The position numbers were made by a program, and so were the translations under genes. From RGIG5579 sp045543495 (GTDB lineage: Bacteria; Bacillota; Clostridia; Oscillospirales; SIG627), in NCBI GenBank assembly GCA_045543495.1, contig JAZQMO010000015.1, positions 87,172 to 151,171 on the forward strand: a stretch of DNA of 64,000 bases, written 5' to 3'. Of this stretch, positions 6,724 to 16,031 are shown in pieces; the first letter of the stretch is position 1; every line of letters begins with the position of its first letter. The notes beneath the pieces were generated by a model. That model searched no databases. It was given only the letters and a program-made list of their open reading frames with translations, and was not told the origin of the DNA.

Positions 6724-8988
6724 TTACAGCTTATTGCGCTGGATTTTTCCGCTGATGGTCTTGGGAAGCTCGTCACGGAATACCACCACACGGGGATATT
6801 TGTAGGGAGCGGTATGCTCTTTGACATAGCGCTGAATCTCTTTTTTCAGCTCTTCCGTAGGCTCTGTTCCCTTGGTCAACACGATGCTCGCCTTCACCAC
6901 CTGACCTCTTACCTCATCGGGCACGGCAGAAACACCGCATTCCAATACATAAGGAAGCTCCATGATCACGCTTTCGATCTCAAACGGCCCGATACGGTAA
7001 CCGGAGGATTTGATCACGTCATCCACACGACCGACATACCAGAAATATCCGTCCTCATCACGCCAAGCAGTATCACCGGTGTGATAAAGCCCGTCGTGCC
7101 AAGCCTCGGTCGTTTTTTCGGTATCCTTATAGTACTCTTTGAAAAGACCGCAAGGAATGCTCTTATCGGTGTGAATTACGATCTCGCCCACCTCACCGGT
7201 TGCAACGCTGTTGCCGTCGGGATCCACAATGTCAAGATCAAACTGAGGAGACGCCTTACCCATAGAGCCGATCTTGGGGGTATCCCCTGCAAGATTTGCA
7301 ATCACCAGGGTGGTTTCGGTCTGGCCGAAGCCCTCCATAATTTCAAGGCCCGTTGCCTCCTTAAAGCGCTTGAACACCTCAGGGTTCAAGGCTTCGCCCG
7401 CCGTTGTCATATGATGGATCGAGGAAAGATCGTACTTAGACAGATCGCCGCGGATCAACATACGAAGCATAGTAGGAGGAGCACAGAAGGTCGTAATGTT
7501 ATAACGGGCAAACATGGGAAGGATATCGTTTTCATCAAAACGGTCAAAGTCATATACAAATACCGCACCCTCGCAAAGCCACTGACCGTAAAACTTACCC
7601 CAAAGGGATTTGCCCCAACCGGTATCGGAAATGGTAAGGTGAAGACCTTCTCTTTCACAGCAATGCCAATACTTTGCCGTAACAAAATGGCCCAATGCAT
7701 AGGTGTGCTTATGAGACGCCATTTTGGGATTTCCGGTGGTGCCGGAGGTAAAGAACATCAAGGCTGCTTCATCCCCACCGGGGGTATCCTCGGAGCGAAC
7801 GAACTTGCGGGAGAAGAGACGGAATTCTTCATCAAAATCGTGCCAATTGTCCTTCTTACCGCCAACCAGGATCATGGTTTTCATTTCGGGACATTCTTTC
7901 GCAGCTGCCTCGGCAATATCGGAAACATCTCCGTCAGCGGTACAAACGATGGCAGAAACACCTGCGGCACGGTAACGGTATACAAAATCGTGCTCTTTAA
8001 GCTGATTGGTTGCAGGGATGGCGACGGCTCCGATCTTGTGAAGGGCGACCATTGCAAACCAGAACTGATAGTGGCGCTTTAACACCAGCATTACCTTATC
8101 CCCTTTCTTAATTCCGAGGGAGGTAAAGTAGTTGGCGCACTGATTGGAATAATGCTTGATATCACGGAAGGTGAAGCGACGCTCCGTTTTATTTTTATCC
8201 AAATGGAGCATGGCAAGCTTATCGGGATAAGCATTGGCGATCTCGTCTACGATATCAAAACCAAAATTGAACGTATCGGTATCGGTAAAATCAATCTTTT
8301 TCAGAGAACCGTTTTCATTCTCTTCCAACTTGACAAATTTTTCACAGATCAGCTTTTGAGAATTCTTGGCGGCTACCAGATTCTTTACCACCGAGCCTTC
8401 CTTTACTTCATCACCGGGAAGAACCACGGCACAGAACACACAGTCCTTTCCGTCCACAGCGATCATACCGTGGGGAGTGGAGCTGTTGTAATAAATACTG
8501 TCCCCTTCCTCCAGAACCTCCGTGTGACTGCCAACCTGAACCTTCAATTTACCGCTGATCACAAGATCAAATTCCTGACCGCTGTGAGTAGCAAGGTTGA
8601 TGGGCTTGTTTTGCAGGGAAGCATCGTATTCGTAGCGAACCCAATAGGGCTCGGCGATCTTATCACGGAATTTGGGGGCAAGGTTTTGAATGGTGATGCC
8701 ATCCTCCTTCGCCGTTTGCTGCCCCTGCCCTTTACGGGTGACAGTGTAAGAAGAAAGAAGTGCGCTCTTTCCTTCCAAAAGATCGGTAATGCCGATTCCA
8801 AACTCAAGGCAGCATTTATGCAAAAATGAAAAAGGAAAGTCCAGTTGACCCTTTTCGTACTTCTCATACTCGTCGACACAAACCTCAGTACGCTTTGCCA
8901 TTTCTTCAATGGAAAGTCCGGAGATTTCTCTCATTTCGCGAATTCGAAGCGCGACCTCATTCAATTTTTCAACAGATAGTGTAGACAT
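6724..8988 (-). CDS. fusion: XRE helix-turn-helix + cupin + acyl-CoA synthetase (AMP-forming), copy 2
   Basis: A 754-residue paralogue of the 4090-6378 gene with the same order: helix-turn-helix (about residues 10-75), cupin (HSGQEFD and TPHGM motifs, about 115-190), then AMP-forming ligase with FFTSGTTGNPK, GFGQTET, YHTGDTAWRDEDG, VDDVIKSSGYRIGP and SGKIQR at the end. The last 100 residues are almost identical between copies, while the cupin domains differ more. I choose the ATG at 8988, eight bases after AGGAGG. A longer frame reaching 9117 only reads through the T-box leader. It sits alone between T-box 2 and the promoter of operon 1, so tRNA charging controls it separately. The two ligases may serve different branched acids. 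Confidence 0.9.
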   Translation of the reverse strand: MSTLSVEKLNEVALRIREMREISGLSIEEMAKRTEVCVDEYEKYEKGQLDFPFSFLHKCCLEFGIGITDLLEGKSALLSSYTVTRKGQGQQTAKEDGITIQNLAPKFRDKIAEPYWVRYEYDASLQNKPINLATHSGQEFDLVISGKLKVQVGSHTEVLEEGDSIYYNSSTPHGMIAVDGKDCVFCAVVLPGDEVKEGSVVKNLVAAKNSQKLICEKFVKLEENENGSLKKIDFTDTDTFNFGFDIVDEIANAYPDKLAMLHLDKNKTERRFTFRDIKHYSNQCANYFTSLGIKKGDKVMLVLKRHYQFWFAMVALHKIGAVAIPATNQLKEHDFVYRYRAAGVSAIVCTADGDVSDIAEAAAKECPEMKTMILVGGKKDNWHDFDEEFRLFSRKFVRSEDTPGGDEAALMFFTSGTTGNPKMASHKHTYALGHFVTAKYWHCCEREGLHLTISDTGWGKSLWGKFYGQWLCEGAVFVYDFDRFDENDILPMFARYNITTFCAPPTMLRMLIRGDLSKYDLSSIHHMTTAGEALNPEVFKRFKEATGLEIMEGFGQTETTLVIANLAGDTPKIGSMGKASPQFDLDIVDPDGNSVATGEVGEIVIHTDKSIPCGLFKEYYKDTEKTTEAWHDGLYHTGDTAWRDEDGYFWYVGRVDDVIKSSGYRIGPFEIESVIMELPYVLECGVSAVPDEVRGQVVKASIVLTKGTEPTEELKKEIQRYVKEHTAPYKYPRVVVFRDELPKTISGKIQRNKL

Positions 8989-9020
8989 AGCATGATCCTC
9001 CTTTTTAAGAAAATAAAAAT

Positions 9021-9283
9021 AAAAAAAACGCCTCAAAGAAATTCCTTTGAGACGGGTAATTAACTTACTCGCGGTACCACTCAAATTGCTGCAGGGCAGC
9101 CACTCAGGATCCAACAATCCGTATGCATTGACGCAGCAATCACGGGAGACATCTACTTGCAGAACGCTTTCGGATCTCCGGCTCAGAAGGGATGGGCAAT
9201 TTTAGAATACGTTATCGGTTCGCACCAAGCACCGACTCTCTGAAAACTTATTTCTAATGCCGTCTTCATCATAGCCTTTATGC
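9021..9283 (-). promoter_or_regulatory. T-box leader 2 (probable tRNA-Ile), with terminator
   Basis: This second T-box leader has TGGTACCGCGA around 9068-9080 and a terminator hairpin at 9029-9054 followed by a run of eight T. Bases 9071-9145 match 6453-6527 of leader 1 at 72 of 75 positions, so the two leaders are a recent duplication. Stem I differs in sequence but keeps the same candidate specifier ATT (9198-9200), followed by G, which supports isoleucine. A GGTGCGAACC distal segment is present. It controls the ligase paralogue at 6724-8988. Confidence 0.9.
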
Positions 9284-9287
9284 TAGG

Positions 9288-9315
9288 ATTATACCACTTG
9301 TGATTCATTTGTCAA
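9288..9315 (-). promoter_or_regulatory. sigma-A promoter of T-box operon 2
   Basis: On the minus strand TTGACA (9310-9315), a 16-base spacer and TATAAT (9288-9293) form a consensus promoter. Transcription would start near 9281 at the head of T-box leader 2. It sits directly after the terminator of the purine operon. Confidence 0.88.
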
Positions 9316-9334
9316 GAGTTTTTTTCAAAAAAAT

Positions 9335-9364
9335 ATAAAAAACCCGAGAAAATCTCGGGTTTTT
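9335..9364 (-). terminator. intrinsic terminator of the purine operon
   Basis: CCCGAG (9343-9348) pairs with CTCGGG (9354-9359), with flanking A/T pairs. On the minus strand it is followed by a T-rich run. It lies three bases after the fhs stop codon and ends the purE-to-fhs operon. Confidence 0.88.
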
Positions 9365-9367
9365 AGT

Positions 9368-11044
9368 TTAAAAGAGTCCTGTGATCTTGCCATCCTCATC
9401 CACATCGATCTTCTCTGCAGCGGGAACCTTGGGAAGACCCGGCATCGTCAGAATATCACCGGTCAGAACCACAATAAATCCGGCACCGGCGGATACCTTC
9501 ACATTCTTTACCGTAACGGTAAAGTGCTCGGGTGCGCCAAGTTTGGTAGGATCGTCAGAAAAGCTGTACTGGGTTTTGGCAACACAGATGGGCAGCCCTG
9601 CAAAGCCAAGCTCGGTCAATTGCTGAACCTGCTTTTTGGCGTTAGGTGTAAGAACGATGCCATCTCCTCCGTAAACCTTGCGAACGATCTGCTCGATCTT
9701 TTCTTCAATGGAGGCATCCAGTTCATAGGAGAAGGTGAAATCACCTTTCTCTTCTTCGCAAAGGCGTACGACCTCTCTGGCAAGGGCTTCTCCACCCTTT
9801 CCGCCTTCTGCCCAAACAGTGGAGAGAACCGTATTTACTCCAAGCTCTCTGCACTTATTGACAATAAAGTCGATCTCATTGTCGGTATCCGTGGGGAAAC
9901 GGTTTACGGCAACAACACAAGGAAGCTTGTATACATTCTTAATGTTGGAAACATGACGAAGTAAATTGGGAATTCCCTTTTCAAGTGCTTCAATATCTTC
10001 ATCGCCAAGCTCTGTTTTTGCTCGGCCGCCGTGCATTTTCAATGCACGAACAGTGGCCACGACCACAACAGCATTGGGAACGGGCCCTGCCATACGGCAC
10101 TTGATATCAAGGAATTTTTCTGCACCAAGATCGGCACCGAAGCCTGCTTCCGTAATGGTGTAATCACCCATTTTCAGGGCAAGCTTGGTAGCCATTACCG
10201 AGTTACAGCCATGAGCAATATTGGCAAAAGGACCGCCGTGAACAAAGGCAGGAGTCCCTTCCAAAGTCTGAACCAAATTGGGCTTAATAGCATCCTTCAA
10301 AAGCGCCGCCATAGCACCTACCGCCTTCAGATCCCCTGCCGTAACAGGCTTATCATCATAGGTATAACCTACAATAATACGGGAAAGCCTTTCTTTGAGA
10401 TCGGTAATGGAGTTGGAAAGACAGAAAATCGCCATGATTTCACTTGCTACCGTGATCTCAAATCCATCCTCACGGGGAACACCGTTGGCTTTTCCGCCGA
10501 GACCGTCCGTCAGGAAGCGAAGCTGCCTGTCATTCATATCAACACAGCGCTTCCAAGTGATCTTTCTGACATCAATTCCAAGAGAATTTCCCTGCTGAAT
10601 ATGGTTGTCAAGCATGGCCGCCAAAAGATTGTTGGCCGCACCGATGGCGTGAAAGTCACCGGTAAAGTGAAGATTGATATCCTCCATGGGAACAACCTGA
10701 GCATAACCGCCGCCTGCAGCACCACCCTTCACACCGAATACAGGTCCGAGAGAAGGCTCACGAAGGGCAACGGTTACATCCTTGCCGATTCTCTTCAAGC
10801 CATCTGCAAGGCCGATGGTGGTCGTGGTCTTTCCCTCCCCTGCGGGGGTAGGAGTAATGGCAGTCACAAGGATGAGCTTTCCATCCTTGCGATCCGTTTC
10901 CTTCAAAAGCATAGGATCAATTTTTGCTTTATACTTGCCATATTGCTCCAAATACTTTTCATCCACATGGGCAACAGCAGCAATTTCGGTGATGGGGCGC
11001 ATTACGCATTCCTGTGCAATTTCAATATCTGTTTTGTATGCCAT
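9368..11044 (-). CDS. fhs: formate--tetrahydrofolate ligase
   Basis: ATP-dependent synthesis of 10-formyltetrahydrofolate from formate. The P-loop PTPAGEGKTTTT occurs near residues 60-75, with a GLKRIGKDVTVALREPSLGP segment after it and a long conserved FTHS core (FTGDFHAI, GGPFANIAHGCNS). Length of about 558 residues is normal. The ATG at 11044 lies seven bases after GGAG; an ATG two codons upstream is too close to that site. The gene is last in the ZTP-riboswitch purine operon, seven bases or so after purL. This fits its product being the formyl donor for PurN and the AICAR transformylase encoded upstream. In acetogens the same enzyme serves the Wood-Ljungdahl route, but the operon context points to purines. 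Confidence 0.96.
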   Translation of the reverse strand: MAYKTDIEIAQECVMRPITEIAAVAHVDEKYLEQYGKYKAKIDPMLLKETDRKDGKLILVTAITPTPAGEGKTTTTIGLADGLKRIGKDVTVALREPSLGPVFGVKGGAAGGGYAQVVPMEDINLHFTGDFHAIGAANNLLAAMLDNHIQQGNSLGIDVRKITWKRCVDMNDRQLRFLTDGLGGKANGVPREDGFEITVASEIMAIFCLSNSITDLKERLSRIIVGYTYDDKPVTAGDLKAVGAMAALLKDAIKPNLVQTLEGTPAFVHGGPFANIAHGCNSVMATKLALKMGDYTITEAGFGADLGAEKFLDIKCRMAGPVPNAVVVVATVRALKMHGGRAKTELGDEDIEALEKGIPNLLRHVSNIKNVYKLPCVVAVNRFPTDTDNEIDFIVNKCRELGVNTVLSTVWAEGGKGGEALAREVVRLCEEEKGDFTFSYELDASIEEKIEQIVRKVYGGDGIVLTPNAKKQVQQLTELGFAGLPICVAKTQYSFSDDPTKLGAPEHFTVTVKNVKVSAGAGFIVVLTGDILTMPGLPKVPAAEKIDVDEDGKITGLF

Positions 11045-11056
11045 ATTCATACTCCA

Positions 11057-14000
11057 TTATTTAAAATATTTCACTGCTGCCTCGAACATACGAATGTCGT
11101 ATTTACCGGGCACGTTTTGATAAAGTCCTGCTCCGATTCGTTCGCTGTGACCCATCTTACCGAACACTCTGCCGTCGGGCGAGGTGATACCTTCAATGGC
11201 AAACATGGAATCGTTGGGATTAAACTGAACGTCGGAGCTGGCGTTGCCGTCAAAATCCACATATTGAGTTGCAATCTGACCGTTTTTCGCAAGAGAGCGG
11301 ATCAAAGCCTCATCTGCAAGGAAGCGTCCTTCCCCGTGAGAAATCGGCACATTGAGAACATCTCCAACCTCGTTGAGAGAAAGCCAAGGAGACTTATTGG
11401 AGCAAACTCTGGTGCGGACGATCTTAGACTGGTGACGAGCGATGGTGTTAAAGGTCAGTGTGGGACAGGTTTCATCCGTATCAACAATCTTACCGTAAGG
11501 TACAAGGCCGAGCTTGATCAGGGCCTGGAAGCCGTTGCAGATACCGCACATCAAACCGTCTCTATTTTCCAGAAGCTCGGTAACACCTTCCTTAATGGCG
11601 GCATTACGGAAGAAAGCGGTAATAAACTTGCCGCTTCCGTCCGGTTCGTCACCGCCGGAGAAGCCACCGGGAATAAAGATCATCTGAGAATTTTTCAGTT
11701 CAGCCGCAAAACGCTCTACGCTGCTTTGAATTCCATCGGCGCTCAAATTGTTGATCACCAAGATTTCGGCATCGGCACCGGCTCTGCGAACCGCCTTAGC
11801 AGAATCAAATTCGCAGTTGGTTCCGGGGAATGCGGGAATCAAAACTCTGGGCTTGGCACACAAAACGGCGGGAGCCACTCTCTTCTCGGCATAATAAGAG
11901 AAGTTTTCCATAGGAGTTTTGCGATCGGGAATGTTGCAGGAATAAACGCTTTCCAGCTTATCCTCATACTTCTTCTCAAGCGCTTCATAGGAAACGCTCT
12001 CACCTGCAAAAGCAAAGCTCTTTTCTTCTTTTACAGTACCGATTTCTCTACCGATCACATCGTCGCCATCTACCTCAACAAGGAAGGAGCCGTAGCCATA
12101 GCCAAAAATGTCAGGCAAAGACAAGGAATCGCAAAATTCAAATCCAAAGCCGTTGCCGAAAGACATTTTCAAAACCGCTTCCGCAACACCGCCGAGACCG
12201 AGGGTATAAGCGGATACAATCTTCTTTTTACGGGCGAGACGGGTCACCTCGTGGAACAGGGCAATCAAAGAATCCTTTTTGGGCAAATGATTTTCATCAT
12301 ATTCGGGTGTCAAAAGACAAACCTTATCGCCTGCCTTCTTGAATTCGGGAGAAATGACCTGACTTGTTTTGCCGGTCGTAACCGCAAAAGAAACCAGCGT
12401 GGGAGGAACATCAAGATCCTCAAAGGAGCCGCTCATAGAGTCTTTCCCGCCAATGGAGCCGATTCCGAGATCCAGCTGGGCACGGAAAGCACCAAGGAGG
12501 GCTGCCAGTGGCTTGCCCCAGCGCTTACCGTCTTTTCTTGGATGCTCAAAGTATTCCTGGAAGGTCAAATAAACATCCTCAAAGGATGCACCGCTTGCAA
12601 TCAGTTTGGAAACCGATTCCACAACAGCAAGATAAGCACCGTGATAGGGGCTTTTTTCCATAATAAAGGGATTATAGCCCCAAGACATAAAGGAGCAATC
12701 ATCCGTTTCCTTCTTTTCAACGGAAACCTTTTGCACCATAGCCTGAATGGGGGTTCTTTGATACTTACCGCCAAAGGGCATCAAGACGGTTCCTGCTCCG
12801 ATGGTAGAGTCAAAACGCTCGGAAAGGCCACGCTTAGAACAAATATTCAAATCCTCGGCGAGGGCAAGATAGTGGGAGGCAAAGCTTCCCTTCCATTCCT
12901 TTTCTTCATAAACGCCCTTTGCGGGAGCGATGGAAATATGCTTGTCAGCACCGTTGGAATTCAAAAATTCACGGCTGATATCCACAATCTTGTTGCCATT
13001 CCAATGCATCACAAGTCTCTTTTCTTCCTTGACCTGTGCAACGGGGCAAGCCTGCAGATTTTCTTCCTTTGCCAAAGCAAGAAAGGCCTCTACATTTTCT
13101 TTTTCAATGACAACGGCCATTCTTTCCTGAGACTCACTGATGGCAAGCTCGGTTCCGTCAAGACCTTCGTACTTTTTCGGAACGGCATTCAGATCAATTT
13201 CAAGCCCGTCAGCAAGTTCACCGATGGCAACGGAAACGCCGCCTGCACCAAAGTCATTGCAACGCTTGATCATTTGGGTTGCACGGGGGTTGCGGAAGAG
13301 TCTCTGAAGCTTTCTTTCCTCGGGAGCATTGCCCTTTTGCACCTCTGCACCGCAGGTCTCAACAGAATGAGAATCGTGTGCCTTGGAGGAGCCGGTGGCG
13401 CCGCCGATACCGTCACGGCCTGTGGAGCCACCCAAAAGGATCACAACATCACCGGGAGCGGGAACCTCTCTGCGTACATTTTCAGCAGGAGCGGCAGCAA
13501 TAACAGCACCGATCTCCATACGCTTTGCGGCGTAACCGGGATGATAGATTTCATCTACAATACCGGTTGCAAGACCGATCTGGTTACCGTAGGAGGAATA
13601 ACCTGCAGCGGCAGTTGTAACGATCTTGCGCTGAGGAAGCTTACCCTTAATGGTATCCTGAACAGGTACCAAGGGATCGGCCGCACCCGTTACACGCATA
13701 GCACCGTATACATACGCTCTGCCGGAAAGGGGGTCACGAATGGCACCGCCGATACAGGTGGCAGCACCGCCAAAGGGTTCAATCTCGGTGGGATGGTTAT
13801 GAGTCTCGTTCTTAAACAAAAGCAACCAAGGCTCTTTTTTACCGTCTGCCTCAATTTCGATCTTTACGGTACAAGCATTGATTTCCTCAGATTCATCCAA
13901 TTTATCAAGCTTTCCGTGCTTTTTCAAATACTTGACGGCAACGGTAGCAAGATCCATCAAGCAGATCGGCTTATGCTCTCTGCCAAGCTCCTTGCGAACT

Positions 14001-14749
14001 GCAAGATACTCGTCATAGGTCTTCTGCAAAAGCGCATCCTCAAATTTCACGTCGTCAATCACCGTTTGAAAGGTGGTGTGACGGCAGTGATCGGACCAGT
14101 AGGTATCGATCATTCTGATTTCCGTAATGGTGGGATTTCTCTTTTCGGAAATGAAATACTCCTGACAGAAGGCAATGTCATCTGCATCCATTGCAAGACC
14201 ATACTGCTTTACAAAGGCTTCCAATCCCTTGCGGTCCAGATCAATGAAGCCGTCAAGAGTTTCAACAGTGGTGGGAAGCTCATACTGAATGGCCAGTGTT
14301 TCGGGCATTTCAAGACTTGCTTCTCTGGCTTCCACAGGGTTGATCACATATTTTTTGATTTCTGCCACTTCCCCATCGGTCAGGTTTCCGTAGAGGGCAT
14401 AGAGCTTTGCAGTGCGAACCACAGGTCTGTCGCCCTGAGAAATGATCTGAATACACTGTGCAGCAGAATCTGCTCTCTGGTCAAACTGACCGGGCAGATA
14501 CTCTACCCCGAATACAGTGGCATCACCCACAGAAATCTCGGAAGAATACACGTCAAGCTGAGGCTCGGAAAAAACCGTTTTCTTTGCATACTCAAAAAGC
14601 TCTTCCGAAATATTCTCAACATCGTAGCGATTGAAAATGCGAACATCCTCAAGGCTTGTAATGCCAAGAAGGGTGCGCACATCCGAAAGAAGCGCCTTTG
14701 CTTCGTTCGCCAATTCCGTTTTCTTTTCAACAAATACTCTATAAACCAT
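11057..14749 (-). CDS. purL: phosphoribosylformylglycinamidine synthase, single-chain PurL with C-terminal glutaminase
   Basis: FGAM synthase of 1,230 residues, the single-chain form that contains its own glutamine amidotransferase, so no separate PurS/PurQ is expected. The central catalytic part has the FKNETHNHPTEIEPFGGAATCIGG-type motif (H-rich, around residue 300) and GKDSMSGSF. The class I glutaminase domain covers roughly the last 270 residues, with nucleophile cysteine in GICNGFQ and the histidine in HGEGRF. Length and domain style match the clostridial PurL variant. ATG at 14749 follows AAAAGAGG, two bases after the purD stop region. It converts FGAR to FGAM in the middle of the operon pathway. 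Confidence 0.96.
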   Translation of the reverse strand: MVYRVFVEKKTELANEAKALLSDVRTLLGITSLEDVRIFNRYDVENISEELFEYAKKTVFSEPQLDVYSSEISVGDATVFGVEYLPGQFDQRADSAAQCIQIISQGDRPVVRTAKLYALYGNLTDGEVAEIKKYVINPVEAREASLEMPETLAIQYELPTTVETLDGFIDLDRKGLEAFVKQYGLAMDADDIAFCQEYFISEKRNPTITEIRMIDTYWSDHCRHTTFQTVIDDVKFEDALLQKTYDEYLAVRKELGREHKPICLMDLATVAVKYLKKHGKLDKLDESEEINACTVKIEIEADGKKEPWLLLFKNETHNHPTEIEPFGGAATCIGGAIRDPLSGRAYVYGAMRVTGAADPLVPVQDTIKGKLPQRKIVTTAAAGYSSYGNQIGLATGIVDEIYHPGYAAKRMEIGAVIAAAPAENVRREVPAPGDVVILLGGSTGRDGIGGATGSSKAHDSHSVETCGAEVQKGNAPEERKLQRLFRNPRATQMIKRCNDFGAGGVSVAIGELADGLEIDLNAVPKKYEGLDGTELAISESQERMAVVIEKENVEAFLALAKEENLQACPVAQVKEEKRLVMHWNGNKIVDISREFLNSNGADKHISIAPAKGVYEEKEWKGSFASHYLALAEDLNICSKRGLSERFDSTIGAGTVLMPFGGKYQRTPIQAMVQKVSVEKKETDDCSFMSWGYNPFIMEKSPYHGAYLAVVESVSKLIASGASFEDVYLTFQEYFEHPRKDGKRWGKPLAALLGAFRAQLDLGIGSIGGKDSMSGSFEDLDVPPTLVSFAVTTGKTSQVISPEFKKAGDKVCLLTPEYDENHLPKKDSLIALFHEVTRLARKKKIVSAYTLGLGGVAEAVLKMSFGNGFGFEFCDSLSLPDIFGYGYGSFLVEVDGDDVIGREIGTVKEEKSFAFAGESVSYEALEKKYEDKLESVYSCNIPDRKTPMENFSYYAEKRVAPAVLCAKPRVLIPAFPGTNCEFDSAKAVRRAGADAEILVINNLSADGIQSSVERFAAELKNSQMIFIPGGFSGGDEPDGSGKFITAFFRNAAIKEGVTELLENRDGLMCGICNGFQALIKLGLVPYGKIVDTDETCPTLTFNTIARHQSKIVRTRVCSNKSPWLSLNEVGDVLNVPISHGEGRFLADEALIRSLAKNGQIATQYVDFDGNASSDVQFNPNDSMFAIEGITSPDGRVFGKMGHSERIGAGLYQNVPGKYDIRMFEAAVKYFK

Positions 14750-14751
14750 AT

Positions 14752-16017
14752 TTACCTCTTTTGTAACAACGCCTTAGCACCGATATCGTGACGGTAATAA
14801 GCATTTTCAAAATGAATCTGATCCACAAGTTCATAAGCGGAGGAAATGGACTCTTCCAAGGTGGGCGCAAGAGCGGTTGCTCCCAAGACACGGCCGCCGT
14901 TTGTTACAAGAACGCCATCCTTAATTGCCGCACCCGCAACATAAACCTGATTTTCAATGGCTTCGGGAATCGTCAAAGGAAAGCCCTTTTCATAGGAGCC
15001 GGGATAGCCCTTGGAGGCCATAATGACACAGCAAGCACTTTCCTTCTTGAATACTACATCTATTTCATTCAATCGCTTCTCGGTAACCGCTTTCATAACC
15101 GTTAAAAGATCGGTTTCCAGAAGAGGCAGAACCACCTGAGTTTCAGGATCACCGAAGCGGCAGTTGTACTCGATCACCTTGGGCCCCTTGGGAGTCAGCA
15201 TCAAGCCGAAATACAGACAGCCCTTGAAGGTTCTCCCTTCCTTGTTCATGGCATCCATCGTGGGAAGGAAGATCGTTTTCATACAAAGCTTTGCAATTTC
15301 TTCGGTGTAATAGGGATTGGGAGCAACGGTTCCCATTCCGCCCGTATTCAGACCGGTATCGTGATCGCCCGCTCTCTTATGGTCCATGGAAGAAACCATC
15401 GGCACCATACTTTTGCCGTCGGTAAAGGCGAGAACAGAAACCTCAGGGCCGGTCAAAAACTCTTCGATAACGATCTGATCTCCGCTTTTCCCGAAGACCT
15501 TGTCCTCCATCATAGAGCGAACTGCATCCTTCGCCTCCTGTCTCGTCTGGGCAATGATTACGCCCTTTCCGAGGGCAAGACCGTCTGCCTTGATCACAGT
15601 GGGAATGGGAGCCGTATCCAAATACTGCAATGCGGCAGCCATATCGCAAAATACCTCATATTGCGCAGTCGGAATTCCATACTTTTTCATGAGATTTTTG
15701 GAAAAGACCTTACTTCCCTCAATGATCGCCGCATTGGCACGAGGGCCAAAGCAGGGAATCCCTTCCTTTTCCAATGCATCCACGGCACCGAGAACCAAAG
15801 GATCGTCAGGCGCAACGATGGCGTAATCCACCTTATTTTCCACCGCAAAGGCGGCAATTTTATCAATTTCCTTGGCACCGATATCAACCAGAGTAGCATC
15901 CTTTGCCATACCGCCGTTTCCGGGGAGAGCAAAAATGGTATCAACATCGGGATTGGATTTAATTTTCTTGATGATGGCGTGCTCACGGCCACCACCACCC
16001 ACAACCAAAATTTTCAC
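14752..16017 (-). CDS. purD: phosphoribosylamine--glycine ligase
   Basis: GAR synthetase, an ATP-grasp enzyme of 421 residues that joins phosphoribosylamine and glycine. It begins with the GGGGREHA motif (residues 7-14), then has PDDPLVLG, the ATP-grasp lysine region (IKADGLALGKGVI) and a C-terminal NCRFGDPETQ motif. The start is GTG at 16017, five bases after GGAGGAGAAAC. The gene lies between the AICAR transformylase gene and purL in the same operon, with gaps of 14 and 2 bases. No frame damage seen. Confidence 0.96.
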   Translation of the reverse strand: MKILVVGGGGREHAIIKKIKSNPDVDTIFALPGNGGMAKDATLVDIGAKEIDKIAAFAVENKVDYAIVAPDDPLVLGAVDALEKEGIPCFGPRANAAIIEGSKVFSKNLMKKYGIPTAQYEVFCDMAAALQYLDTAPIPTVIKADGLALGKGVIIAQTRQEAKDAVRSMMEDKVFGKSGDQIVIEEFLTGPEVSVLAFTDGKSMVPMVSSMDHKRAGDHDTGLNTGGMGTVAPNPYYTEEIAKLCMKTIFLPTMDAMNKEGRTFKGCLYFGLMLTPKGPKVIEYNCRFGDPETQVVLPLLETDLLTVMKAVTEKRLNEIDVVFKKESACCVIMASKGYPGSYEKGFPLTIPEAIENQVYVAGAAIKDGVLVTNGGRVLGATALAPTLEESISSAYELVDQIHFENAYYRHDIGAKALLQKR

Positions 16018-16031
16018 GTTTCTCCTCCGTA

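Noticed and set aside
10031..14791. A 1,586-codon open frame on the plus strand
   Set aside because: It lies exactly opposite purL and part of fhs and reflects their codon bias; it has no ribosome site or recognisable domains.
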